Notes under the pieces: generated by a model | Told to the model about the DNA's origin: nothing | Database searches by the model: none | Seen by the model: the letters and a program-made list of their open reading frames with translations, nothing else | Shown: positions 40,092 to 49,521 of the stretch, piece by piece | Layout: every line of letters begins with the position of its first letter | Position numbering within the stretch: the first letter of the stretch is position 1 | DNA from: Arthrobacter sp. efr-133-TYG-118 | GTDB lineage: Bacteria; Actinomycetota; Actinomycetes; Actinomycetales; Micrococcaceae | NCBI RefSeq assembly: GCF_030209755.1 | Contig: NZ_JARVRH010000022.1 | Coordinates: 117,886-181,885 of the forward strand | Reading direction: 5' to 3' | DNA: 64,000 bases | Made by a program: the position numbers and the translations under genes

Positions 40092-43000
40092 CTACCGGTT
40101 TCGCCTGCCTAGCGCGGATGCGATGATCTTCTCCAGTTCATCGGCCGCGCCGAGGTCGTGGGGCCTCACGACGGCGTCATCGGCAACGTAATAGAACGCC
40201 GCACTGACCTGCTCCAACGGCACACCCTTGAGGCGCGCCCATGCCAGCCGGTAAACGGCCAGTTGCACGGCCCGGGTCTTGAGTTGCCTCCCGGCCGGGC
40301 GCTTGCCCGTCTTCCAGTCCACCAGTTCCCAGGTGCCGTCGGCGCCGCGGAAGACTGCGTCAATCCGTCCGCGCACCACGACGTCCCCGATCCGTGTTTC
40401 CACGGGAACTTCGACGAAGGCCGGGGACCGGTGCGCCCATTCTGAATTGCTAAACGTCGCCACCATGTCGTCAAGTCCGTAGGCCTCGTCGATGTGGGAG
40501 TCAGAGCCGGGGGATTCGTCGAAATCCAGCATGCCGCTGGTTCCGTAGTATTCCTCCACCCAGGAATGGAAGGCGGTACCTTTGCGTGCAGAGATCCCGG
40601 GTTGGCGGGGCACCGGGCGCCGGAGCTGGGCCAGGACCGCTGTGGGTTCGTCTCCCAGGTCGACGAACATCGAGGCAGAGATATGTCCGGGCAAATGGAC
40701 GTCCTGGACGGGTCTCCGCCGCAACTGCCGTTCCAACAACAGCTCCGCTTCGGCGGCCCAGCCGGCTGCCGCCCCGCGGAGGGGGGTCAGCGAAGCATCG
40801 ATGACGAGCGGCGAATCCGTCCGCAGTGCCTCGACGGCGTCCCTGACCCGGGTTGCTGCCGCCTCCATGCCGGCCCGCCGCCCCGGTACCAAGCGGAGCC
40901 GTTCCCCCGTACGAGGGTCGCTCGGACCTTCGAGCGGATCATAGGGGAAGGTCGCCACCTCCGTGCCGACGGTCAGGGGGCTCTCAGTGGGCAGCGCGTC
41001 TTCGCTGAGGGACCGTGGATGAATGGCAGCGGCCGACGCTCCGCCGGCATCGTTGCCTGCCTCGCCAGCAAGTCCTGCCAGCTCAGCAAGAAAAGGTGAC
41101 GTCTCGGCAATGCCTGCCCGGGAACCATTCCACGCGGCGCTCGATGCCCACAGGACGAACTTTGCCCGGGTATAGGCAACATAGGCGAGTCGCCGCTCTT
41201 CGGCCTCGCCGTGGTGCTGGACTTCCGATTTGAAGTCCTTTTCGGCGTCCAGCCAGCCCTTTTGGTCCGGCTGGTCCAGATCCCATTGAGGGAGATCCGC
41301 CCGGTCGCCACGGAGGGGCCATGGCAGGGCCGCGGTACCGCTGCTCCACCGGGAGTCCCGGTTGCTCGGGAAGGCCCCGGCGTTGAGACCGGGAACAAAG
41401 ACAACGTCCCATTCCAAGCCTTTGGAGGCGTGGACTGTCAGTAATTGCACGGCCTCGTGGTTCACCTCGGCGTCGGCCATGTCCAGTCCGCCTTCCTCCG
41501 ATGCGGCCGCTTCAAGCCATCCCAGGAAAGCCAATAGATCCACTCGCTGCGAAGTCTGCAGGAAACCCGCCGCGGCATCATGGAATGCGTCCAGGTTCCG
41601 GCGGGCTTGGTGGATGCTTGTCCCGGGCTTGGCAGCGACCTCAATGTCCAGCAGCATGGCACGTTCCACTTCGCCGATCAGCGTGGTCAGATCGTCTCCG
41701 ATGAACCCCCGCAGGTTGCGAAGCTCCGCAGACAGCCGGCCAAGACGGTCCAAAGCCGCCGCGCTGAGGGAGCGTCCATGGCCGGAAGTCCACCCGGGGC
41801 GTGGCAGGAAGTCCAGCGCTTCCACAAGGCTGGCCGCATCAGTAATGTCGCTCTCGACGACCGTCTCCATCGGGCTTTCGTCCGCGATTGACGCATCGTC
41901 TGCTGTGCCGTTGCCTCCGGCGCCGTTGTCTCCAGCGCCGCCGTGGGATCGCCGCCGGGCAAGGAACTGGGACCAGTCACGGAACGCCATCAGATCTGCA
42001 GTTCCGATCCTCCACCGGGCACCTGCCAGCAAACGCATCAGGGCATCGGAACGGCCGGGATCGGCGAGGACCCGGAGCGCAGCCACGAGATCCACTACTT
42101 CAGGGGTGTCGAGGAGCCCGCCGAGGCCGACTATTTCGTACGGGATCCCTTGGACCTCGAATTCACGCCGCAAGCACTCCATCTGTGCCCGACGGCGGCA
42201 AAGCACGGCCATGGTGGGGGAAACCGGCGTACCGTCGGCCGCGGTTTCGAAGACCGTGCGCCGGTAGCGGCGGACGTCCCGCCCGATCGCGGCGGCTTCG
42301 TCTTCGTCGGTGGCAAATCGTCCGAGGACAACGTTGCCGTCCACGGCTGCGGGGCTCGGCTGCAGCGCAGGCACTGCCACGGAACTCTCTTCGGCCCTGG
42401 AGCCCGGGGCTCCCTCACTAGCAGCGGCCTTGTTGAGCGGCGCGGAAATGACGTTGGCGGCGGCCAGGATGTTGCGCCCGTTCCGCCAGGCAGTGGTCAA
42501 GTACGAGGTGGGTGCGGTGGCTAGGGATGCCGTTCCGAAACTGTCTTCGACCCGGACGGGAAACTCCTGCACAAAGTGGAATAGTTGGCCGGCCGAAGCA
42601 CCCCTGAACCCGTAGATGGATTGGTTGGGATCCCCCACCGCCGTCACTGCGTGTCCGCCCCCGAACAGGCGGGAGAACAGGACGAGTTGCGCGTGCGAGG
42701 TGTCCTGGAATTCATCCAACAGCACGACCTTGTAGCGGGCCCGCTCGGTGGCAGCCGCCAAGGGTATGTCCTGGGCAATCTTCGCGGCGAGCGCAACGAG
42801 GTCGCCGAAGTCTAGGACGCCGCGATTCCTCTTGGCCTCTTGGTAGCGCCCCACCATGTCCGCAACGCTGGCCCTGGTCCGCAACATGGCGCCGAGATCG
42901 CCGGCAGCTTGGCTTGGGTTCTTTTTCGCCGCGGACATATAGGGCAATTGCGCGAATTCGGACACTCGGTCCATCAGCCAGCGCTGAACCTCGCCGGGTT

Positions 43001-43637
43001 CGCGCAAGTGTTCGGCGCATTCGCCGGCCAACTGCATCACGGCGTTGACCAACGTGGACTTTGCAGCGGTGAAGTGTTCGTAGTCGCCGTCGTACGCTTC
43101 GACCACCTCGCTCGCAAGTTGCCAGGCCTGGGCGCCGCCGAGAAGCACCACATCGCGCTCGATACCCAGCCGCAGGCCGTAGTCGGATACGATCCCGCTG
43201 GCATAAGAGTGGTAGGTGGACACTTTGGGTTCAAGCTCATCTGAGCCTGCAACCCCGTCCGGGAAGCCGTACCGCCCGTCGTCCGAGGACGCGATACGCT
43301 GCAGGGTGGCCAATTTGGCGCGGATACGGCTGGCCAGCTCCCCTGCCGCTTTACGGGTGAAGGTGACGCCAAGGACTTCTTCGGGTCGAACCCATCCATT
43401 CGCGACGAGCCACACCACACGGTCCGCCATGGTTGCGGTTTTCCCGGATCCGGCGCCCGCGATGACCAGCCGGGGGGTCAACGGTGACGCAATAATGGCG
43501 GATTGCTCGTCGGTGGGACGGTTCCGTTCGCCGAGGATATCGGCCAATTCGCCGGGCGCGAATCGAGGTGCCGGCAATACCGCGGCATCTTCAGCGGCTT
43601 CTCCGGCCTCGATTCCCGGGAGTGTCTGGACGGTCAT
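40092..43637 (-). CDS. adnB: AdnB-type helicase-nuclease subunit (UvrD-like, PD-(D/E)XK)
   Basis: The 1181-residue protein has an N-terminal SF1 helicase motor (Walker A AGAGSGKT at about 60-67, Walker B LLDEFQDTSHAQ, GDPNQSIYGFRGA, TVHASKGLEWDVVFVPG, YVAYTRAKFVLWAS) and a C-terminal RecB-like nuclease domain (GRIDAVFR..WELVDWKTGKRP). With AdnA it forms the heterodimeric end-resection motor of actinobacteria. I choose ATG 43637 because it overlaps the adnA TGA by 4 bases (ATGA) and gives the family start. The stop faces the convergent phosphotransferase gene, with 34 bp between them. Confidence 0.95.
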   Translation of the reverse strand: MTVQTLPGIEAGEAAEDAAVLPAPRFAPGELADILGERNRPTDEQSAIIASPLTPRLVIAGAGSGKTATMADRVVWLVANGWVRPEEVLGVTFTRKAAGELASRIRAKLATLQRIASSDDGRYGFPDGVAGSDELEPKVSTYHSYASGIVSDYGLRLGIERDVVLLGGAQAWQLASEVVEAYDGDYEHFTAAKSTLVNAVMQLAGECAEHLREPGEVQRWLMDRVSEFAQLPYMSAAKKNPSQAAGDLGAMLRTRASVADMVGRYQEAKRNRGVLDFGDLVALAAKIAQDIPLAAATERARYKVVLLDEFQDTSHAQLVLFSRLFGGGHAVTAVGDPNQSIYGFRGASAGQLFHFVQEFPVRVEDSFGTASLATAPTSYLTTAWRNGRNILAAANVISAPLNKAAASEGAPGSRAEESSVAVPALQPSPAAVDGNVVLGRFATDEDEAAAIGRDVRRYRRTVFETAADGTPVSPTMAVLCRRRAQMECLRREFEVQGIPYEIVGLGGLLDTPEVVDLVAALRVLADPGRSDALMRLLAGARWRIGTADLMAFRDWSQFLARRRSHGGAGDNGAGGNGTADDASIADESPMETVVESDITDAASLVEALDFLPRPGWTSGHGRSLSAAALDRLGRLSAELRNLRGFIGDDLTTLIGEVERAMLLDIEVAAKPGTSIHQARRNLDAFHDAAAGFLQTSQRVDLLAFLGWLEAAASEEGGLDMADAEVNHEAVQLLTVHASKGLEWDVVFVPGLNAGAFPSNRDSRWSSGTAALPWPLRGDRADLPQWDLDQPDQKGWLDAEKDFKSEVQHHGEAEERRLAYVAYTRAKFVLWASSAAWNGSRAGIAETSPFLAELAGLAGEAGNDAGGASAAAIHPRSLSEDALPTESPLTVGTEVATFPYDPLEGPSDPRTGERLRLVPGRRAGMEAAATRVRDAVEALRTDSPLVIDASLTPLRGAAAGWAAEAELLLERQLRRRPVQDVHLPGHISASMFVDLGDEPTAVLAQLRRPVPRQPGISARKGTAFHSWVEEYYGTSGMLDFDESPGSDSHIDEAYGLDDMVATFSNSEWAHRSPAFVEVPVETRIGDVVVRGRIDAVFRGADGTWELVDWKTGKRPAGRQLKTRAVQLAVYRLAWARLKGVPLEQVSAAFYYVADDAVVRPHDLGAADELEKIIASALGRRNR

Positions 43638-46600
43638 TCTGTGACCTGCTTTCCCCTGGCGCACAATGGGCAGATATCGGGCAGTCGGCAGCCGTGGCCC
43701 CCATGGCTGCCTTTTGAGGGATCGTGGCGTGCTTCGAAGCTTGCTCCGGCCATGAGCACGGCGGCTTCGCCGACAAGGTCCTGTGCCCAGTTATCTCCCG
43801 GGTCCAGGGGCTCCTGCACTTGCACCGCCGGCGTCTTTGTCTTGGTCCCCAGCTGTGCCAGCACGGCACCGCCGGGAACAAGCCCCGGAACAGACAGATC
43901 CTGGAATGCCCCGTGCAGTACCGCCGCCTGATACGCACCAAGCTGGGGGTGCCTGGCGAGTTCGGCCTTGCCTGGCTGGCGTTTGCCCGTCTTGAGGTCG
44001 ACAATCACCAGCCTCCCCTCTGCGTCTATTTCCAGACGGTCCACTTGTCCCCGAAGCACGGCATTCCGGACAGCATCGGAATCCTCGGCAACGTGGCCCA
44101 GGCGCACCTCGGGAAGCGGAACCTCGAAGTCCGCTTCGACCCCGGCCAGGCTTCGGCCCTCGCTCCGCATGACAAGCACGTATTGGGCGAGTTTCCGGAC
44201 CATCTGCTCTGCTCGTTGGAAGTCCAGCCGGCCCTCCCAGTTGTCCTTCATGCCCAGTGTCGGCCAGCGACGCACGAGTTCGGCGACATACTCAGCGCCT
44301 GACGCATCGGGCAACTCCTGGGCAATCGCATGGACCAAGGTGCCCAGGCTGCGGGCAAAGTCGGTAGCGGCTTCGCCCCCGGCCGCCTGGACAAACCAAT
44401 CCAACGGCGATTTGTGCACAGTTTCCACCTTCGAAGGAGAAACGAACACGGTGCCTTGCGCCGGGACCACCGGTTCCTCGCTGCTGAGTCGTGCCAGTCC
44501 CCACCAGGAATCCGGATGTGCGCCCGGCACTGCGGGCTCTGCGGTGGCGAGATGTGCCAGCACGCGCGCCGCTTCGGCGGCATCCTCGGCCACGCCCGGG
44601 CGGGCAAGCGCGGCGTCGTCCGGCTGAACACGCTGCCGCAGCTCAGCCACCAAGGCACGCAGGGTCATGGGCCTGCCTACCGGTGTGTACTCACGTTGGT
44701 ACTGTCCCGGTTCCAAAGGCGCCACGTAATCGAGAAAGGCCGACTGCTGCTCGTCTTCGGAAGAAACCGCCGTGCAGATGAGGACTTCCCGGGCACGCGA
44801 AACGGCCGTGGAGAAGCTCCGCAGTTCGTCGTAGCGGATATCCCGCAGCCTGCTGAGGGGCCCGCGCTGCAAGGCGTGTTGAACTCCGTGCTCCACGGCA
44901 TCGGCAAACAAAGTACTGCCGAGGAGTTCACCCCGGAGCCTGGTGTTGGGCCAGACGCCTTCCTGCAGGCCCGCGACGATGACCACGGCCCATTCCCGCC
45001 CGGCAGCGCTGGCCGGCGTCATGAGCTCCACCGCTTCCTCCAATTGGGCCCTGGCGGCAAGGGTGTCCATGGGGAGTTCCTGGCTGAGCAGATACTCCAG
45101 GAACTGTTCGGGACCGGAGCCTGGGAGCTGGTCGACATAGCGCTCGGCAGTGTGGAACAGGGCCATCATGGCGTCAAGGTCCCGGTCCGCGCGGGCGCCG
45201 GCCGCGCCGCCGTCGAGCGCCATTTCCGTCCAGCGCGAAGCCAGACCGGTGGCTTGCCACAACGCCCACAACACTGTCTCCGCGTTGGCTCCGGGTTCGG
45301 CAGCCGCCGAACGTCCCGCCGCGATCATGCGGGCCAAACGCCGTGCCGAGCTACCCTCGATACCCAAAGACCCCAGCGCCCCCGGCTCCAGCAACGCTTC
45401 AACCAGCAACGCATCGCTGGAGCGCCCGCCACCGCCCAACAGCTCCTCCCGGCGCAGGGACTGCCGCAAGCGGCGCAACTCGATGGCTGTAGCCCCGCCG
45501 ATCCTCGACGTGAGGAGAGAGACGGCGGACTCAGGCGTCAGCTTGGCTGGATCGAGCACCACTCCGTACACCTCAAGCAGGGGACGAACTGCCACTTCGT
45601 CGCGGACCGCCGAATCCGCGACGGGAACGCGGACCGGGATTCCCTGACCGCTCAGGTAGCGCTGCAGTTGCGCCAATTGCCCACCGTTGCGCACAATCAC
45701 TGCAATGTCGCCGAACTCGTGGTTCTCCCGCAGCTGTGCTTCGAGGATGCGTTGTGCCACGTAGCGCAATTCGTGGACGGAGGAGGGAAGGACATGTGCT
45801 TCCACCCGGCCCGCCGCCTGACTACCTCCGGAACCAGCCTCCTCCGCCGATGCAGGAAGTGGGTCAAGACGCCGGGCCAATTGGCCTCCCGCACGCTGCG
45901 AGATTCGCGCAGCAACGCCCGTCCACGCTTTTGCGACGTCGGGGAGGTGCCGGTGTGTGTGCCTTAGCGGAAGCTCCCGCACGGTGCCCGCAAGGCCTCC
46001 GAGAAGCCGCGGCAGTTCGGCGACGAGGTCTGGCCGGGCACCGCGGAACCCTTGGACCACGGTGTCCGGGGAGGACGCCACCAAAACGTCCTTTCCTTCT
46101 CCGATGTCTGCGAGCAGTTCAAACACGGCAGGGTTTGCCTCTTGGACGTCGTCCACCAGGATCAACTGCAGCCGCTCGCGCTCTGCCGCCAGGAATCCGG
46201 GCGAGTCCTGGAAGATCTGGCGTGCCGCGGTAATGATTCCGGCCGGGTCAAAGGCTTCCGGCATGCGCAGGTCCAAGACGTCGCGGTACTCCGAATAGAG
46301 GTCCGCGGCAGCAATCCAGTCCGGTCTGCCGCATTCATAGGCAAGCGCCGTGAGGTCTTCGGCAGTGCGGCCGGATTCGATGATCCGGTCGAAGAGCTGC
46401 CGGATCTCCTGCCGGAAACCGCGAGTGGGCAATGCCGCGGACAAATCCTGCGGCCACGGGAGTTCAAAACCCGGCCGGGCGTGCCCCTCCAGCAGTTCCT
46501 TGATGATGAGGTCCTGTTCCGGCCCCGAGAGCAACTTGGGTGACCGCTGCAGCGGCAGCACGCCCTCGGCTTTGGCTCGCCGGATCAGATCGAAAGCGTA

Positions 46601-47002
46601 TGACGCCCAGGTGCGCGCCGGCGTCGTGCTCAAGCTACGGTCCAACCGCCCCGTAAAGGTGTCCCGCAACGCCGACGCTGCATGCCGGCCGGGTGCGAGA
46701 ATCAGGATCCGTTCCGGATCAACGCCGTCACGCTGGACCCGCCGGACGGCGGTTTCCACCAGCACGGTGGATTTTCCGGTGCCCGGCGCCCCAGGTACCA
46801 GGACCGGCCCGGATCCGTGCGGGAGGCCGACGACGGCGGCCTGGTCCGCGGACAACTCCGGGGCTGCGTAGTGGACCTCGCGCGGGGGAAGCAGGCGCAA
46901 GCGGACGGGCGCCTGCCGCGATGGTGCTTGCGGCTGCTGTTCCTGTCGCGGTGCCGGTGTTGCTTCCTGCGGTGTGGCTTGAGGTGTCGGTGTTGGACTC
47001 AC
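43634..47002 (-). CDS. adnA: AdnA-type helicase-nuclease subunit
   Basis: The 1122-residue partner of AdnB has Walker A GAPGTGKS (71-78) and the diverged Walker B LILVDDVQEANP. The C-terminal nuclease domain has the PD-(D/E)XK pattern DRLEIDAEGRLVIVDLKTGK. The last residues hold HGCRLPDICPLC, a Cys cluster of the sort that staples nuclease domains in AddB-like proteins. The N-terminal 40 residues are Pro/Gln-rich. The GTG at 47002 overlaps the stop of the alkyltransferase-like gene by 4 bases (GTGA). The complex processes double-strand breaks for recombination. Confidence 0.94.
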   Translation of the reverse strand: MSPTPTPQATPQEATPAPRQEQQPQAPSRQAPVRLRLLPPREVHYAAPELSADQAAVVGLPHGSGPVLVPGAPGTGKSTVLVETAVRRVQRDGVDPERILILAPGRHAASALRDTFTGRLDRSLSTTPARTWASYAFDLIRRAKAEGVLPLQRSPKLLSGPEQDLIIKELLEGHARPGFELPWPQDLSAALPTRGFRQEIRQLFDRIIESGRTAEDLTALAYECGRPDWIAAADLYSEYRDVLDLRMPEAFDPAGIITAARQIFQDSPGFLAAERERLQLILVDDVQEANPAVFELLADIGEGKDVLVASSPDTVVQGFRGARPDLVAELPRLLGGLAGTVRELPLRHTHRHLPDVAKAWTGVAARISQRAGGQLARRLDPLPASAEEAGSGGSQAAGRVEAHVLPSSVHELRYVAQRILEAQLRENHEFGDIAVIVRNGGQLAQLQRYLSGQGIPVRVPVADSAVRDEVAVRPLLEVYGVVLDPAKLTPESAVSLLTSRIGGATAIELRRLRQSLRREELLGGGGRSSDALLVEALLEPGALGSLGIEGSSARRLARMIAAGRSAAAEPGANAETVLWALWQATGLASRWTEMALDGGAAGARADRDLDAMMALFHTAERYVDQLPGSGPEQFLEYLLSQELPMDTLAARAQLEEAVELMTPASAAGREWAVVIVAGLQEGVWPNTRLRGELLGSTLFADAVEHGVQHALQRGPLSRLRDIRYDELRSFSTAVSRAREVLICTAVSSEDEQQSAFLDYVAPLEPGQYQREYTPVGRPMTLRALVAELRQRVQPDDAALARPGVAEDAAEAARVLAHLATAEPAVPGAHPDSWWGLARLSSEEPVVPAQGTVFVSPSKVETVHKSPLDWFVQAAGGEAATDFARSLGTLVHAIAQELPDASGAEYVAELVRRWPTLGMKDNWEGRLDFQRAEQMVRKLAQYVLVMRSEGRSLAGVEADFEVPLPEVRLGHVAEDSDAVRNAVLRGQVDRLEIDAEGRLVIVDLKTGKRQPGKAELARHPQLGAYQAAVLHGAFQDLSVPGLVPGGAVLAQLGTKTKTPAVQVQEPLDPGDNWAQDLVGEAAVLMAGASFEARHDPSKGSHGGHGCRLPDICPLCARGKQVTE

Positions 47003-47415
47003 ACGGTCATTTCATCATCGGGTACCGACAATTTATGGAGCTGACGCTCGAGTTGCTCAGAGATCGCGTCGATGCTGTCGAAGTCGCGGTCCGTCGGAGC
47101 CCACCGGGCCAGGGCCAGGTCAACCCGCCAGCGGCCTTCGCCAGTCCGCAGATACTCTTCGTAGGCGCCGTGCAGCGGCGTGCCCTCATCCACGTAGTGA
47201 CGCAGCGCTTCCGACTCAAGTCCTGGGGGCGCCTCGCCGCTGGCACGCAGTACGCGCCACCAAGCCACGGTGCTCCCGTGGTGGCTCATGACCGATCCGA
47301 TCTGGCGGGGACCGCCCGAGCCCAGAAGCTCGGCAACGTCCCCATAGGACACGGCAACGCCGGGCGGCATGAGATCCACGACGGCCAGCACCGCCGTCAC
47401 AAACTCCATCCGCAT
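46999..47415 (-). CDS. MGMT-family alkyltransferase-like protein (ATL)
   Basis: The 138-residue protein has the DNA-binding fold of O6-alkylguanine transferases (VAVSYGDVAELLGSGGPRQIGSVMSHHG) but no active-site PCHR: the segment reads VAWWRVLRASG, with Trp where Cys would be. Such alkyltransferase-like proteins bind alkylated guanine and flag it to nucleotide excision repair. It starts at ATG 47415 (ATG 47409 also possible) and overlaps adnA by 4 bases. The link to AdnAB is notable; the order recalls Rv3204 beside adnA in M. tuberculosis. Confidence 0.85.
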   Translation of the reverse strand: MRMEFVTAVLAVVDLMPPGVAVSYGDVAELLGSGGPRQIGSVMSHHGSTVAWWRVLRASGEAPPGLESEALRHYVDEGTPLHGAYEEYLRTGEGRWRVDLALARWAPTDRDFDSIDAISEQLERQLHKLSVPDDEMTV

Positions 47416-47503
47416 GCCATCAGCCTATCGGCATGGGCCGCCGGATCGGCGCAGAAGGAGTGTCGCTCCGGTTCTTGTCGGAGGGCGCCGGTAGCGTTGA
47501 AGC

Positions 47504-48214
47504 ATGAGTTCCTGGAACACCCTCCCCCGCGCCGCGTTCGACCTTGAGACCACAGGACGGAACTCCCGCTCCGCGAGGATCGTCACCGCTTCCGTCACGG
47601 TAGTGGACGATGACGGCGGCATCATCAAGGAACTCGAATGGCTGGCGGATCCTGGTGTGGAAATTCCCCTGGAGGCCAGCGAGATCCACGGCATCACCAC
47701 GGAAAAGGCGAGGGCCGAGGGCCGTCCTGCAGCAGAAGTGACGCGCGAAGTTGCGGCAGCGCTCCAGGAACTGTTCGACGACGGCGTGCCGGTCATTGCG
47801 TTCAACGCCAGCTATGACTTCACGGTGCTGGCCGCCGAATCCGCCCGTTACGGCGTGCCGCAACTGAGCCGTTTTCCCGTGCTTGACCCCTACGTCATGA
47901 ACAAGCAGGTCGACCGGTACCGCAAGGGCAAGCGAACCCTGACCGCGCTGTGCGAGGAGTACGGCGTGAACCTCGATAACGCCCACACCTCCGCTGCGGA
48001 CGCCCTCGCCACCCTGCGCGTCCTGGATGCCATGGCCGGCAAATTTCCGAAGTTGCAGATGCCCGCCTCCAAGCTGCACCACCTCCAGGTTGATTGGGCG
48101 GCTGCGCAGGCCGCCGATTTCCAGAGCTACCTGCGCAAGACCAAACCAACAGCCGTCATCGAAGGCGATTGGCCGGTCCTTCCCCCCGAAGATGCCAGCC
48201 GCGGAGACTTCTAA
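47504..48214 (+). CDS. 3'-5' exonuclease, DEDDh family (DnaQ-like)
   Basis: The 236-residue protein has the DEDDh metal residues Asp13 and Glu15 (AFDLETTG), Asp105 (NASYDFTVL), His161 and Asp166 (HTSAADALAT). This is the epsilon-subunit exonuclease fold without a polymerase. It may proofread or trim 3' DNA ends; the repair genes on the other strand make a DNA repair role plausible. ATG 47504 has GAAGC just upstream. A hairpin at 48234-48254 follows its stop. Confidence 0.92.
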   Translation: MSSWNTLPRAAFDLETTGRNSRSARIVTASVTVVDDDGGIIKELEWLADPGVEIPLEASEIHGITTEKARAEGRPAAEVTREVAAALQELFDDGVPVIAFNASYDFTVLAAESARYGVPQLSRFPVLDPYVMNKQVDRYRKGKRTLTALCEEYGVNLDNAHTSAADALATLRVLDAMAGKFPKLQMPASKLHHLQVDWAAAQAADFQSYLRKTKPTAVIEGDWPVLPPEDASRGDF

Positions 48215-48555
48215 GGCACCCGGGTCCACGTACCGGACGCTTTTCCAGCGTCCGCATGATGGGACGCACGTCACATCGCAGTTGCTGCCTGAAAGCCAGC
48301 TGGACGTCAGTCACGAATTCCCCTCGATACCCGAGTGACGCGGCACTTCAAGGACACTTCCCATACTTCGCTGAATTTAATTCGGAGCTTCCGGGAATTG
48401 CACGCCTTTTCGTCGTCAATTTATGGCTGAATGAGCGGATGACATAATTAAGTTTGGCGGGTCGAGTTCTGATATTGCGGCCCAAACCTGCTTTGGCTAC
48501 GTTCCCCGCCCATCTCGATACGAACGCGTGTTCCCCGATGAAAGTGATTTGCTTG
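48215..48555. other. Intergenic region before the amino-acid ABC operon
   Basis: This 341-bp stretch starts with a hairpin (CGGACGC 48234-48240, GCGTCCG 48248-48254) that probably ends the exonuclease transcript. It then becomes AT-rich. TTGCAC (48398-48403) and TTATGG (48421-48426), 17 bp apart, are a weak promoter candidate for the ABC operon. A small palindrome, GAATTTAATTC, is at 48373-48383. No gene is seen. Confidence 0.45.
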
Positions 48556-49509
48556 ATGAAAATCAAAGCCCTGAAGTGGTTCTCTGCTGTCCCTGTGGCT
48601 GCAGTTCTCGCCGTCTCCCTGGCCGCCTGCGGTGGCGGAGCGGGCAGCACCAGCAGCGCCTCGCCGACCGACGCCCTCCAAGGCAGCGACCAGAAGACGC
48701 TGGACAAGTACACCACCAAGGACGTCACTCCGGTGGACAAGATCGACAAGTCCAAGCTGGGCCTGAGCACCGACGGCACTCTGCGCGTCGGCACGCTCTC
48801 GGACGCCCCGCCGAACATCTTCATCGATCCCTCGGGCAAGTTCACCGGCTATGACAACGAGCTCCTGCGCGCCGTCGGCGCCAAGCTGGGCCTCAAGGTC
48901 GAGTTCGCCTCCACTGACTTCTCGGCGCTGCTCTCCCAGGTCAAGAACAAGCAGTTCGACGTCGGATCCTCCTCGATCTCCACCACGGACAAGCGCCGCG
49001 AGACGGTCGGCTTCACCAATGGCTACGACTTCGGCTACATGGCCGTCGTGACCAAGACCGACTCCAAGGTCAAGGGCTTCGCGGACCTCAAGTCCGACGT
49101 GCGCATCGGCGTCGTCCAGGGCACCGTCCAGGACGACTACGTAACCAACACGCTCAAGCTTGAGCCCGTCCGTTTCCCGGACTACAACACGGTTTACGCC
49201 AACGTGAAGAGCGGCCAGGTTGACGCTTGGGTCGCCCCTTCGCAGCAGGCAACCGGCCAGGTCAAGGACGGCGACAACACGAAGATCGCCGAAAAGGTCG
49301 TCAACACCCAGAACTTCACTGCCTGGGCCGTGAACAAGGACAACCAGCCCCTGATCGACGCCCTCAACTCCGGCCTTGACGCCGTGATCGCAGACGGTAC
49401 CTGGACCAAGCTGACGGCCGAGTGGTACAAGGACCGCCCGACCACTGCGGAGCAGACCCCGCAGGGCTGGAAGCCGGGCAGCAAGGCCGTCCAGATCCCG
49501 GCCAAGTAA
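48556..49509 (+). CDS. Polar amino-acid ABC transporter, solute-binding lipoprotein
   Basis: The 317-residue family-3 solute-binding protein has a lipoprotein signal with SLAAC and lipidated Cys25. The mature domain carries TLRVGTLSDAPPNIFIDPSG, GYDNELLRAVGAKLGL, FDVGSSSISTT and GVVQGTVQDDYV, as in glutamine/glutamate/cystine-type binding proteins. The exact amino acid is not predictable. I prefer ATG 48556; ATG 48538 is in frame but would add six residues before the signal. It is the first gene of a three-gene operon, 12 bp before the permease. Confidence 0.92.
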   Translation: MKIKALKWFSAVPVAAVLAVSLAACGGGAGSTSSASPTDALQGSDQKTLDKYTTKDVTPVDKIDKSKLGLSTDGTLRVGTLSDAPPNIFIDPSGKFTGYDNELLRAVGAKLGLKVEFASTDFSALLSQVKNKQFDVGSSSISTTDKRRETVGFTNGYDFGYMAVVTKTDSKVKGFADLKSDVRIGVVQGTVQDDYVTNTLKLEPVRFPDYNTVYANVKSGQVDAWVAPSQQATGQVKDGDNTKIAEKVVNTQNFTAWAVNKDNQPLIDALNSGLDAVIADGTWTKLTAEWYKDRPTTAEQTPQGWKPGSKAVQIPAK

Positions 49510-49521
49510 CCCAGGCGTTCC

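Noticed and set aside
44330..45967. 545-codon plus-strand frame opposite adnA
   Set aside because: Antisense shadow of adnA with no ribosome-binding site and no recognisable motif.
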